Assembly (NCBI RefSeq): GCF_004121075.1
Contig: NZ_RHLN01000144.1
Location: forward strand, 1-64,000
Direction of reading: 5' to 3'
DNA from: Lutibacter sp. HS1-25
GTDB taxonomy: Bacteria > Bacteroidota > Bacteroidia > Flavobacteriales > Flavobacteriaceae
Length of the DNA: 64,000 bases
Within the stretch, counting starts at the first letter, position 1. Every line of letters starts with the position of its first letter. The notes beneath the pieces were generated by a model that made no database searches, was not told the origin of the DNA, and saw nothing but the letters and a program-made list of their open reading frames with translations. Below, in pieces: positions 37,252 through 46,903 of the stretch. The position numbers and the translations under genes are program-made.

Positions 37252-40200
37252 TTATTGAATAATTACTTTTTTTGTTTTATTAATATTATCGCCAATAATT
37301 TGTACAATATAAATACCAGTACTAAAAGTAGAAATATCAATTTGTGTGTTGTTACTGTTTTGCTCTAATGTTTGAGAATACACCTTTCTACCTTGTATGT
37401 CAAATAAATTAATTGTAGCAATATCAGTTATTTGTCCTTTTACAAAAAGGGCTTTATCTGTAGGTGATGTATAAATTTCTAAACTGTTTAGTTTTTCTAA
37501 CTCTTTTGCTACACCCAATACTTTTGAAGATTTAAAACTTACAAAAAAGCGACCTGTATCTGTTAAATTTTCGGTTGCAGTAAATTTATAATCCCCTTCA
37601 TTAAGTAAGGTTAGCGTTCCAGCACTTGTATCTTCTAAATAAACAAAGATTCCACTTGGTAAAGTTGATGATGCAATACTAACAGTTACTTCTTTACCTG
37701 CAGTTGTATTGATACCTAAAGGTACATTGATATTGTCAACATCGGTTGGATTTAAAGACTGAATTGCGATTGCTTTTCCTGTATTGTCTTCAACCAAATG
37801 TGAATAAACTGAAAATTCTGGAGCAGTAGTTTCATACAAAGCGGCATCATAACCAGGGTCTAAGCCTAAACTGGCATTGTCATTAAAATAGAAAGCTGTT
37901 TTAAAAGTACTTGATGCATCGCTTATTTGAATTTTAGCGTTGGTATTGCTTAATGTACTAGAGGTTTTTACAGGTTTACCAGCTATAAAATCATCAGAAG
38001 AACCCGTTGTTCTCATAGCAGGTGTAAACGAAACAGAACCTCCAGCTGCAGCAGATTTTACATAAAAACCCTGTCCTGGAGCAAAAAGTTCAGTGATTGA
38101 AGTATCATCAATAGTAGCTTGATTCCAAATAGTCCAGCCACTTCCATTGTATCCATAAACAGCTTGATAAACACCTGTTTCAAATAAGGTTTTGTTTGTT
38201 GAAAAGAATGTTGCAAAATCTAAATAAGAAGGGTATGGATTGCCGATTAAATTCCAAGGGCTTCCAGTACCTACATTAATATTTACAGGTACCGTACCAG
38301 TATTAACGGTTCCAGTAAATATCAACGGACTACCATTAGTTGTTGCTGCTCTATAACCTTTGCCAGCTAACAAAGGAGTTGTATTATTAGTGGCAAAATT
38401 TTCATAAGCATTTGAATTGTTATTAAAAGGAGCAAATGCGGCAACTGTTTGTGTCCCATTAACAGCTAAAATTCCGGTATTAGCTGTTAAAAAATCATCA
38501 AAAGGTTGTCCGGATAAAGGAGGTGAAACCAAATCATTTCCACCTGTTGCTCCTGAACCAATTATATTTGTATAACGTTCATAATTAACAGTACCTGTAA
38601 TTGTGCCATCTAAAATTAAACTGGCATATTTATTTGAAGTAGATTCTAAGGTAAGATTATTAACGGTTAATGTTGTACCAGTATCAACAGTTAGCCCAGC
38701 ACCAGGATTAATGGTTAGATTGTTACATTCAGTATCACTTGATATGTTGGTGTTGCCTGATAAAATTACAATGTCTCCAGTAGTAGATATACCTTCTGGA
38801 TTACTTGGTACCCAGTTCCCATCAGTAAAAATATAAATATAAGGTCCTTGGAAAGCATCTAAATAATAAATGTTTCCAGTAGCATCTCCATCATCATCTG
38901 GAAATCCAAATACAAGAAAAGCATCATTATAATACGATTCTTTAAAGTTAATTGCTGAAAAATTAAAACTGTATTCGACCCACTTATCAAAAACTTCAAT
39001 ATTATGAGTTAAACTTATTTGTGTGCCACTTAAGCCATCTTTTCGTAATACCAATGTTAATGTATTATTTGTGATTGTTGAGCTAGACTCAGTGTAAACT
39101 CTAATTTTAAAATTAGAATCTGAAAAATTGTTGATATTTCCGGGTAATGAAAACTGAATGTATGAACTAAGACCAGCATTTCTTGTAAATTTTGAAACTA
39201 AAGGACTTTCATTTCCAACTATTTTAGGTGTTGCTATAGCTGTTTCTAAAACACCATTAAGTGTTGCGCTAACAGTTGCAGGGAATTGGTTTGTGCTATA
39301 ATTGTAATACCATATATTTCCTGATGTAATGGTAGGTGGTACGGTAAATTCGACTGTTGATTCTAATAAATCAAAATAATACACAAAGTCTTCATTAATT
39401 GTTACTCCACTATTGTTTTTAGGAGATGTATACCCTGGCATTACAATTATAGATAATCTATCATAATCAACTAAGTTAGCATTTGTAAATGTCCAACTTA
39501 AATCTTCCCAATTGTTAATTGTTGAAAAATATACTGGAGATGAATTTAATTGAGTTCGATCAGTGCCTCCAGTTACATCCATTAAAACTAAGATTACTGA
39601 TTTACTTGTGTTATCTAATAAATTAACATCACTAATAGTTCCAGATTTAAACAATGCATTTAATTTAAATGTCACCGAAGTGTCATTAATGGTTCCATCT
39701 ACAAAATCGTATATAATTTTTGCGTACGCATGTGATCCAGCAGTTTTAGTAAATTTTGATGAAATACCTGTGTTTGAATTAACATTAGACGTAATACCGG
39801 CATCGTTAGCTAAAGTATAATCTTTAATAAAATTTCCTCCAAGTATATTGTTATAAGTTAAATTTTCTAGTTTTGGAGTGTTGGTATAGTCAAATACGGT
39901 ATAAAAATTTAAACTAATATCAGATGTTGCACTTAAATCATCAAAATAATATACAAAATCTTCATTAATAGTTGCACCATATTCATCTTTAGGTGAGCTG
40001 CTATTTTGCATAACAATAATTATTGCTCTATCATAATTTGCTAAGTCATTTGATGTAAATGTAAAATTTAAATTTTCCCATGAATTGATAGTTGAAAAAT
40101 AGGCTATTGAAGAGCTAATTTGAGGACTTGAAGTCCCTCCGTTTAGATCTTGTAAATACATAATAACAGATCTGGTGTTGTTGTCTAAACTGTTTATTTC

Positions 40201-42279
40201 GCTAACAGATCCAGGTTTAAACAAGGCGTTTAATTTAAATGTGATGGTATTATCATTAATAGAACCATCTTTAAAATCATATCTAACTTGTGTGTAAGGA
40301 TCTGTTCCAGCTGTTTTGGTAAATTTAGAAGCAACTCCTGTGTTTGAATTTGTATTTTGTATAATATCTGCATCATTAGCCAAATTATATTCTTTGCTAA
40401 AACTTCCACCTACAACACTATTAAATACAGTGTTTTCAGTTTTTGGAGAATTGGTATAATTAAACCAAGTATAATAGGTTTCAGTTAATGGTATTTCTTG
40501 GTTTGTTGTAGCTTTAATATCATCAAAGTAATAAACGGTTCCATTAGTTGTTGTATCTCCAGGTGCAAACATAAGCGCCATTTGATCAAAGCCACCAGCT
40601 GCTAATACATCGGTTGGAATTGTTTTATTAGTAAAGTCAAATTCAAATTCATGCCAAATATCACCTTGAGTTATAGTTACATCAACATAAAAATTTGGAG
40701 TTAAAGTAGAATTTATTAGATATACTCTAATTGTTTTATTAGACAAGGTACTAATATCACCTTGAAAATAAATTTTGGATTTCAATTTAAAATTTGTAAC
40801 ATCAGTAATTTTATTGTTTAAAGTGAATCTAATTTGAGAATTTGATCCTGATTGTTTTACAAACTTACCAATATTTGCTGTTGGATTAATTCCGGATGTA
40901 TTTGGATTTGTTGCTTGTCCTGTTAAAACTCCTGCAGAAGTAAAGTTTATGGGTGTGTTAAAAGAGCTAGAAGTGTAAGAATACCAATCATAGTCTCTAT
41001 ACGTAAATTTCATTGGTGTGCTGTAAATAAGTCCGTTAGCGGTATTATTTACATTTATAAAATAGGCTTGAGCATCATTAGGTACTGTGGTTGTAACTGT
41101 GCCAGTATTGGTTTGTGCCGATAAATTTGCTATTTGTGATTGCCAATTATAAGCTGTTTTACCCCAATTTACGGTGTCTTTGGTATAATACAATAAGGCT
41201 TCATCAACTGTTCCGTCGTAATTATATTGATAGGTTAATTGTTTGTTGCTATCAATATTTGTTGAAGTAAATTCTAATGGTTTAACTTCGGATGGGTCAT
41301 AACCAGTTACGTAATTGGCAAATTTATAGATTTCTGCTGGAGTTCTTCCGGGTACATGACCGTGTGCCATATCTTTTTCTATTCTCAAATATTTTTCATT
41401 TTGTGAATCTTCAAATGATTTGGTAAAAATATTCATTGTAAATTGTAAATCATTGGAACCATTAATAAATAAAGTTGGTGATGTTTGTAATGGAATATAT
41501 AATGAAGGTTCCCAATTTTGATTGTATAGCAATTGTTCTTGTGAACTTAAATAGGATAGCGAAGTACTATAAATAGGAGAGTTATATAAATAACCGCATC
41601 CATAAACTGGAATTGAAAAAGCAAAACGATTGTCTAAACCAGTTACAACATTATTAATTATTCCTCCCCAAGAAATTCCTGTAATCCCAATATTAGTGGT
41701 GTCTATTTGGTCAGAAAAGCTAGGGTCTCTTAGTAAACTGTTTGCTAAAATTGCATCAGCCACTGCGTGATAAAACCATTGATCTTGTAATGTTTCACCA
41801 ATATCCCCAAAAAAGCCATTTCTTGCAGGGCCTGAATATTGCCAATTAACATCATTATCAGGTACTTGACCTTCTAATGCAATGGCTAATGCAATGTAAC
41901 CTTTTTCAGTCCAAGCATCTACCCAATCTGTATAAGCGTCTCCACCACCACCATGGAGTAAAATAACTGCAGGTCGTTTTTCACCAACTCCTATGCCGTT
42001 TGGTACACCGTACCAACAAAAAACTTTTGTTTCGTTAAGTCCATTTGCTGCTGCGGAATAAGGTAATCCTTCAAAAAACATACCTTTAATTGTACTATTT
42101 GAAGTTGATAAATTATAAGCATCATATGTGTTTACAAATTCGTAATTGGGGGCATTAAAAACACCGCTAGTTGTAAGCTCGTTTTTAATATAAGTTGGTC
42201 CACTTGTTTGTGAATAAGTAATAAATATAGATAGAAATAAAAAAATTTTTATTAGTAGGGGTTTTAAAAATGGTTTCAT
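37252..42279 (-). CDS. Secreted alpha/beta-hydrolase (esterase-like) with tandem beta-sandwich modules and T9SS sorting domain
   Basis: A 1675-residue protein. The signal peptide ends near ITYSQ. The catalytic domain (about residues 40-335) is an alpha/beta-hydrolase: LLHGGGG oxyanion region, nucleophile S203 in GISWGG, and a His pair (H306, H308 in AHGHVPG). This resembles acetyl-xylan-esterase/prolyl-oligopeptidase-type hydrolases. Four beta-sandwich modules follow (starting about residues 430, 603, 791 and 988). The second and third are close copies (NYTNSPKTEN / DYTNTPKLEN). A further beta region precedes a T9SS type A sorting domain (about residues 1605-1675, GIYIVQI...KKVIIQ). It is likely secreted or surface-bound and removes esters from a glycan, probably xylan given the adjacent genes. 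Confidence 0.82.
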   Translation of the reverse strand: MKPFLKPLLIKIFLFLSIFITYSQTSGPTYIKNELTTSGVFNAPNYEFVNTYDAYNLSTSNSTIKGMFFEGLPYSAAANGLNETKVFCWYGVPNGIGVGEKRPAVILLHGGGGDAYTDWVDAWTEKGYIALAIALEGQVPDNDVNWQYSGPARNGFFGDIGETLQDQWFYHAVADAILANSLLRDPSFSDQIDTTNIGITGISWGGIINNVVTGLDNRFAFSIPVYGCGYLYNSPIYSTSLSYLSSQEQLLYNQNWEPSLYIPLQTSPTLFINGSNDLQFTMNIFTKSFEDSQNEKYLRIEKDMAHGHVPGRTPAEIYKFANYVTGYDPSEVKPLEFTSTNIDSNKQLTYQYNYDGTVDEALLYYTKDTVNWGKTAYNWQSQIANLSAQTNTGTVTTTVPNDAQAYFINVNNTANGLIYSTPMKFTYRDYDWYSYTSSSFNTPINFTSAGVLTGQATNPNTSGINPTANIGKFVKQSGSNSQIRFTLNNKITDVTNFKLKSKIYFQGDISTLSNKTIRVYLINSTLTPNFYVDVTITQGDIWHEFEFDFTNKTIPTDVLAAGGFDQMALMFAPGDTTTNGTVYYFDDIKATTNQEIPLTETYYTWFNYTNSPKTENTVFNSVVGGSFSKEYNLANDADIIQNTNSNTGVASKFTKTAGTDPYTQVRYDFKDGSINDNTITFKLNALFKPGSVSEINSLDNNTRSVIMYLQDLNGGTSSPQISSSIAYFSTINSWENLNFTFTSNDLANYDRAIIIVMQNSSSPKDEYGATINEDFVYYFDDLSATSDISLNFYTVFDYTNTPKLENLTYNNILGGNFIKDYTLANDAGITSNVNSNTGISSKFTKTAGSHAYAKIIYDFVDGTINDTSVTFKLNALFKSGTISDVNLLDNTSKSVILVLMDVTGGTDRTQLNSSPVYFSTINNWEDLSWTFTNANLVDYDRLSIIVMPGYTSPKNNSGVTINEDFVYYFDLLESTVEFTVPPTITSGNIWYYNYSTNQFPATVSATLNGVLETAIATPKIVGNESPLVSKFTRNAGLSSYIQFSLPGNINNFSDSNFKIRVYTESSSTITNNTLTLVLRKDGLSGTQISLTHNIEVFDKWVEYSFNFSAINFKESYYNDAFLVFGFPDDDGDATGNIYYLDAFQGPYIYIFTDGNWVPSNPEGISTTGDIVILSGNTNISSDTECNNLTINPGAGLTVDTGTTLTVNNLTLESTSNKYASLILDGTITGTVNYERYTNIIGSGATGGNDLVSPPLSGQPFDDFLTANTGILAVNGTQTVAAFAPFNNNSNAYENFATNNTTPLLAGKGYRAATTNGSPLIFTGTVNTGTVPVNINVGTGSPWNLIGNPYPSYLDFATFFSTNKTLFETGVYQAVYGYNGSGWTIWNQATIDDTSITELFAPGQGFYVKSAAAGGSVSFTPAMRTTGSSDDFIAGKPVKTSSTLSNTNAKIQISDASSTFKTAFYFNDNASLGLDPGYDAALYETTAPEFSVYSHLVEDNTGKAIAIQSLNPTDVDNINVPLGINTTAGKEVTVSIASSTLPSGIFVYLEDTSAGTLTLLNEGDYKFTATENLTDTGRFFVSFKSSKVLGVAKELEKLNSLEIYTSPTDKALFVKGQITDIATINLFDIQGRKVYSQTLEQNSNNTQIDISTFSTGIYIVQIIGDNINKTKKVIIQ

Positions 42280-42581
42280 GTTTTTTAAAAATAAGTGAAA
42301 TTTTTATAGAAAATTACAAATTCTAGTATTGGTATACAAATTTAATTTAAATAAGTATGAATTTAATATAAATACCTCAGCAAAAATGAGATGGAAACTA
42401 AATGAGTTAAAGGTATTGTTGATTAGGTTAAATATTGAGAGGTGTGTTAGTATTTGGGTATAAGTACATTGTAAGATGAATAATATTTTCGAATAATTAA
42501 TTTATTTTATTGAATATTTTTAACATTTTAATTAGTTTTACTACATTAATTCTTAATGCGTTATAAAACCCAAATTAACCA
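42280..42581. other. Divergent intergenic region between esterase and HTCS genes
   Basis: 302 AT-rich bases with divergent starts on each side. No gene seen. TAnnnTTTG-like sequences occur near both ends but none fits the TTG/TAnnTTTG spacing well enough to call. Confidence 0.5.
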
Positions 42582-45500
42582 ATGTGTAATAAAGTTAAAT
42601 TTATACTCTTTTGTGCTATTTTCTTTATTTATATACAATTTGGTTTTTCGCAAGACACGCATAATTTCAAATTTATTGATATTAAAGAAGGTATAACAAA
42701 ACGTGCCGTATCAGTTATCAATCAAGATTCTGAAGGTTTTATTTGGTTTGGTACAAATGGGGCGGGATTGTATAAGTACGATGGAATAAATTATAAACTA
42801 TACGAGTACCAATGGGATAATTTAAAGTCATTAAATAGCAGTCTCATAAATTCAATATTTGAAGATAGTACAAATAAGTTTTGGATAGCTACTGATGAAG
42901 GTCTTAATTTATACAATAAAGAGTTTGATAATTTTGAGAGAATAGATTTAAACAGTGCTTTCCCAGCAGCCGAGAATTACACCATTCAAATTAGTGCAAT
43001 ACAAGAGTTAAATAAAAACGAACTAATTGTTGGTACTTATGGTTATGGTTGTTTATTTAAAGTGAATAAATCTAATTTCAAAGCCGAGATAATTCCGTTT
43101 AATGAAACATTAACAAATAGTTTTTTAGTTACAACAATTTTAAAAGTAGCTGAAAATAATTTTTATATAGGAACATCAAATGGTTTATATTACTTTTATT
43201 TCAACAAAAATGGGCAAGTTAATGAGCAAAAAATTATTGACAATACACCTATTGAAGCTTTATTTAAAGATTCAATAAATAATTTATGGGTTGGAACAAG
43301 AAATGAAGGTTTGTATAAAGTAGCTTTAAATGCTTCTGAAAAAGAAATATCTAGGTTTAAAATTACTGATAAAAGAATACTTTCAATTATTGAATATGGC
43401 AATCGTATAATTTGTGGAACTGAAAATGATGGGCTTGTAATAATAAATACGCAAGGAGAAATAATTCAGCAATATTTACATAATAATATAGATGATTATA
43501 GCTTAAAATCTAATTCAATATGGTCTTTACTGGTAGACAATGAACGCCGAATTTGGCTGGGGTTTTATAACAAAGGTGTTGCAGTTGTAGATGATTTATA
43601 CAATAAGTTCAATTCAATTAAAAGTTTAACAAACAATTCAAATTCATTACAAGCCAACTCTGTTACTGGTATACAAGAAGGTAGAAATGGTGATTTGTGG
43701 ATAACTACCGATGGTGGTGGTGTTGATGTTTTCAATAAAAAAACTGGAAAATTTCAGCATTTAAACAGTAAGAAAAACAATATTTTAAGCAATGATATTC
43801 AAACTGTTTTTATAGATAAAAATGATCAGGTTTGGTTAGGAAGTTGGATCAATGGCTTGTATAAATTAAATCAAAAAACAAATCAAATTTCAAATTTTTC
43901 AATAGGCAATAGCGGTTTAACTTCTAATAGGGTTTTAAGTATTGATGAAGATTCGAAGGGTAATATTTGGATTGGAACATTTTTAAAAGGGCTTCATTAT
44001 TTAAATTCAAAAACAGGTAATATTACATATTGTAATACCAACGATTTTGTAAAGTATGATCTTCATAGTTCAGATATAAGAAAAGTATTTGTAGATAATG
44101 ATGATGATGTTTGGTTAGGCACAACTAATGGATTGTTTCAAGTAAAACAGTTAAACAATAATGAATTAAAAGTGAATTCATTAAAAGATAAAATGTCTGT
44201 TAAGCTAAGAAATCACACAAGTACACATAGAATATTGTCAATTTATCAATCTAAAGACGGGTTGATTTGGGTTGGAACCGATGGAGGTGGTTTGGTTAGT
44301 TACAATAAATCTACTGAAAAATTTAAATGGTATAACAAAGTTGGTGGTTTTAACGAAATGTATGTAAGTTCTATTGTTGAAAGTGAAAATGGTCATATTT
44401 GGCTTGCAGGAACAGGAGGAATTACAGAATTAGATAGGAAAAATAATTTGGTAAATAATTATACCAAAGATGATGGCTTGTTGGCAAACGATTTTAATTA
44501 CAACGCTGTTATGAAAAGTAAGAATGGCGAATTGTATTTTGGTAGTTATCAGGGTGTAAATTATTTTCATCCAAATAAATTGAAAAAAAACACCAATGAG
44601 CCTAAGTTGGTTTTTACAGATTTTAAGTTGTTTAACAAATCTGTTAGTCCAAAAAGTGAAGATTCTCCACTTTCAAAATCAATTTCATATACAAGTGAAA
44701 TAACTTTAAATCACAACCAATCGGTATTTACTATTGATTATATAGGCCTAAATTATACCCGTCCTGAAAAACATCAATATGCCTATTTTATGGAAGGTGT
44801 TGATCCTGAATGGAATTATGTGGGAAATACTAAAAGTGCCACATATACAAATTTATCTCAGGGCGACTATGTATTTAAGGTAAAAGCAGCTAATAATGAT
44901 GGTGTTTGGACAGAAACCCCATTAAAACTTTACATAACAGTTTTGCCTCCTTGGTATTTAACAAAAGGGGCTTTTATGGCTTATTTTATCTTTTTTATAG
45001 GAGTTACGTTTTTAATAAACTGGATACTTCAAGAGCGTTTTAAAGAAAAACAAGCAGTTAAATTTGAAAGAGATAAAAGGTTGCAAGAAGAAGTGTTAAA
45101 CAATAAAAAGTTGCAATTCTTTACAAATATTTCGCACGAGTTTAGAACGCCATTAACGTTAATTTTAAATCCGTTACAAGATTTATTAAAAGATTCAAAA
45201 ATTAATTTTCCTTATGAAGCTAAAGAAAAATTAAACATTGTTCAAAAAAATGCACAAAGGTTAAATAGATTGATCAATGAGTTAATGGACTTTAGAAAGC
45301 TTAAATCTAACAAGATGACTTTAAATACCAAAAGTATTGAAATTGTCAATTTTGTTAATGATGTTGTTGGTTATTTTAAAGAAGAAGCTTCGCATAGAAA
45401 AATAGCATTGATTTTTGACTCTGAAAGTGGTGATTTTACATCTTATATTGATAAGGAAATGATTGAAAAGGTTTTATTTAATATCATTTCAAATGCGTTT

Positions 45501-46685
45501 AAAGTAACACCCGATAAAGGAAAAATTATTATTTCAGCTCAAAAATTAAAAAAACCGCGCTATTTAAAACTTTTTAATGAACATAAAAATGTAGACGCTT
45601 TTGAAATTGTTGTTAAAGATACAGGCGCAGGTTTAACTAAAAATGAGTTGACAAAAATATTTGAACGTTTTTATCAGGTAAATAAATTAAATAAAGGGTA
45701 TTACGGCAGCACAGGAATTGGATTAGAAGTGGTTAAAGATTTTGTAGAATTACACAAAGGAGAAATAAATGTAACTAGTAAAGTAAAAGAAGGAACTCAA
45801 TTTACGGTTACTTTACCAATAGTTTTAGAAAATTTAAATACAAACGAAACCACTGTTGAAGAAGATTTATCAGATGTAATTTTAAATATAAATACAACCA
45901 ATATAAGCTCAAATACTGAAGATGTTGAAGTAGTAGATAAAAAAGCATACACCGTTTTAATAGTAGAAGACAATGCAGAATTACGAAATTATTTAAAATC
46001 GTCTTTAAGTAATTATTATAAAATAATTACAGCTTCAAACGGTAAAATAGGATTGGTTGAAGCTATTGAAAAATTACCAGATGTAATTATTACAGATGTG
46101 GTTATGCCTGAAATGGATGGGGTAGCTTTGTGTAAGGCTATTAAAACAAATTTAAAAACAAGCCATATTCCGTTGTTAATGCTTACTGCAAAATCAATGG
46201 TCGAAGATAAAATTAAGGGAATAGATTCTGGTGCAGATGCCTATATTAATAAACCATTTAATATGGAAATTTTAAAATCTACCTTAGCTCAATTAATTTC
46301 GAGTCGACAAATTTTATTTAATAAATTTTATACTGGTATTTCAACCAAAACAAAAGAAAATACAACTTCATTAGACAGTCAATTTATTCAAAAAGTATTG
46401 AAATATATAAATGCACATTTAAGCGATCCGAATTTAGGTTCAGAAGCTTTGGAAGAAGAAATGTTTTTAAGCAGAAGTCAGTTGTACCGAAAATTAAAAG
46501 CACTTACAGGATCTTCAGTAAACGAATTTATTAGAAATGTGCGTTTAGAAAAAGCAAAAGAATTATTAGAAAGCAAACAAATGTCTATTAGCGAAGTTAC
46601 CTTTAAAGTTGGCTTTGCATCTCCTTCTTATTTTACAAAATGTTTTAAAAAACGATTCGGAAAATTACCTACTGAAGTAGATTAG
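42582..46685 (+). CDS. Hybrid two-component system regulator (HTCS)
   Basis: A 1367-residue single-chain sensor/regulator. A signal-anchor N-terminus is followed by many two-component-regulator propeller repeats (IWFGTNGAGLYKYDG and similar W-x-G-T units, about residues 30-700). A Y_Y_Y domain (about residues 725-790), one transmembrane helix (about residues 799-816) and a HisKA domain with H852 (NISHEFRTPL) come next. Then HATPase (GSTGIGLEVVKD), a receiver with D1172 (ITDVVMPEMDG) and a C-terminal AraC-type HTH. HTCS proteins sense glycan breakdown products in the periplasm and activate the neighbouring locus. GH10 and GH3 genes next to it suggest xylo-oligosaccharides as the signal. Confidence 0.95.
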   Translation: MCNKVKFILFCAIFFIYIQFGFSQDTHNFKFIDIKEGITKRAVSVINQDSEGFIWFGTNGAGLYKYDGINYKLYEYQWDNLKSLNSSLINSIFEDSTNKFWIATDEGLNLYNKEFDNFERIDLNSAFPAAENYTIQISAIQELNKNELIVGTYGYGCLFKVNKSNFKAEIIPFNETLTNSFLVTTILKVAENNFYIGTSNGLYYFYFNKNGQVNEQKIIDNTPIEALFKDSINNLWVGTRNEGLYKVALNASEKEISRFKITDKRILSIIEYGNRIICGTENDGLVIINTQGEIIQQYLHNNIDDYSLKSNSIWSLLVDNERRIWLGFYNKGVAVVDDLYNKFNSIKSLTNNSNSLQANSVTGIQEGRNGDLWITTDGGGVDVFNKKTGKFQHLNSKKNNILSNDIQTVFIDKNDQVWLGSWINGLYKLNQKTNQISNFSIGNSGLTSNRVLSIDEDSKGNIWIGTFLKGLHYLNSKTGNITYCNTNDFVKYDLHSSDIRKVFVDNDDDVWLGTTNGLFQVKQLNNNELKVNSLKDKMSVKLRNHTSTHRILSIYQSKDGLIWVGTDGGGLVSYNKSTEKFKWYNKVGGFNEMYVSSIVESENGHIWLAGTGGITELDRKNNLVNNYTKDDGLLANDFNYNAVMKSKNGELYFGSYQGVNYFHPNKLKKNTNEPKLVFTDFKLFNKSVSPKSEDSPLSKSISYTSEITLNHNQSVFTIDYIGLNYTRPEKHQYAYFMEGVDPEWNYVGNTKSATYTNLSQGDYVFKVKAANNDGVWTETPLKLYITVLPPWYLTKGAFMAYFIFFIGVTFLINWILQERFKEKQAVKFERDKRLQEEVLNNKKLQFFTNISHEFRTPLTLILNPLQDLLKDSKINFPYEAKEKLNIVQKNAQRLNRLINELMDFRKLKSNKMTLNTKSIEIVNFVNDVVGYFKEEASHRKIALIFDSESGDFTSYIDKEMIEKVLFNIISNAFKVTPDKGKIIISAQKLKKPRYLKLFNEHKNVDAFEIVVKDTGAGLTKNELTKIFERFYQVNKLNKGYYGSTGIGLEVVKDFVELHKGEINVTSKVKEGTQFTVTLPIVLENLNTNETTVEEDLSDVILNINTTNISSNTEDVEVVDKKAYTVLIVEDNAELRNYLKSSLSNYYKIITASNGKIGLVEAIEKLPDVIITDVVMPEMDGVALCKAIKTNLKTSHIPLLMLTAKSMVEDKIKGIDSGADAYINKPFNMEILKSTLAQLISSRQILFNKFYTGISTKTKENTTSLDSQFIQKVLKYINAHLSDPNLGSEALEEEMFLSRSQLYRKLKALTGSSVNEFIRNVRLEKAKELLESKQMSISEVTFKVGFASPSYFTKCFKKRFGKLPTEVD

Positions 46686-46903
46686 CAGTGTTAATTTTGT
46701 TGTATTTCCTAAATTTTGCAATATGTAACTTGTTGATATTTAGTGTTTTTTAGGCGAATGACACATTAGTGCTATTGAATGCAACAAAATTGCTATCACT
46801 TATTTGTTGTTGAATGTACTTTTAATTTGAATTTTAATAAAACGATTTCGTGAGACCTAAAATTCAAACTCAAATTTATTTAACCAAACAGAAAAATTTT
46901 ATT

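Noticed and set aside
46850-46903. GTG start of the SusC gene 18 codons upstream
   Set aside because: The extra residues would block the signal peptide; ATG 46904 gives a normal one.
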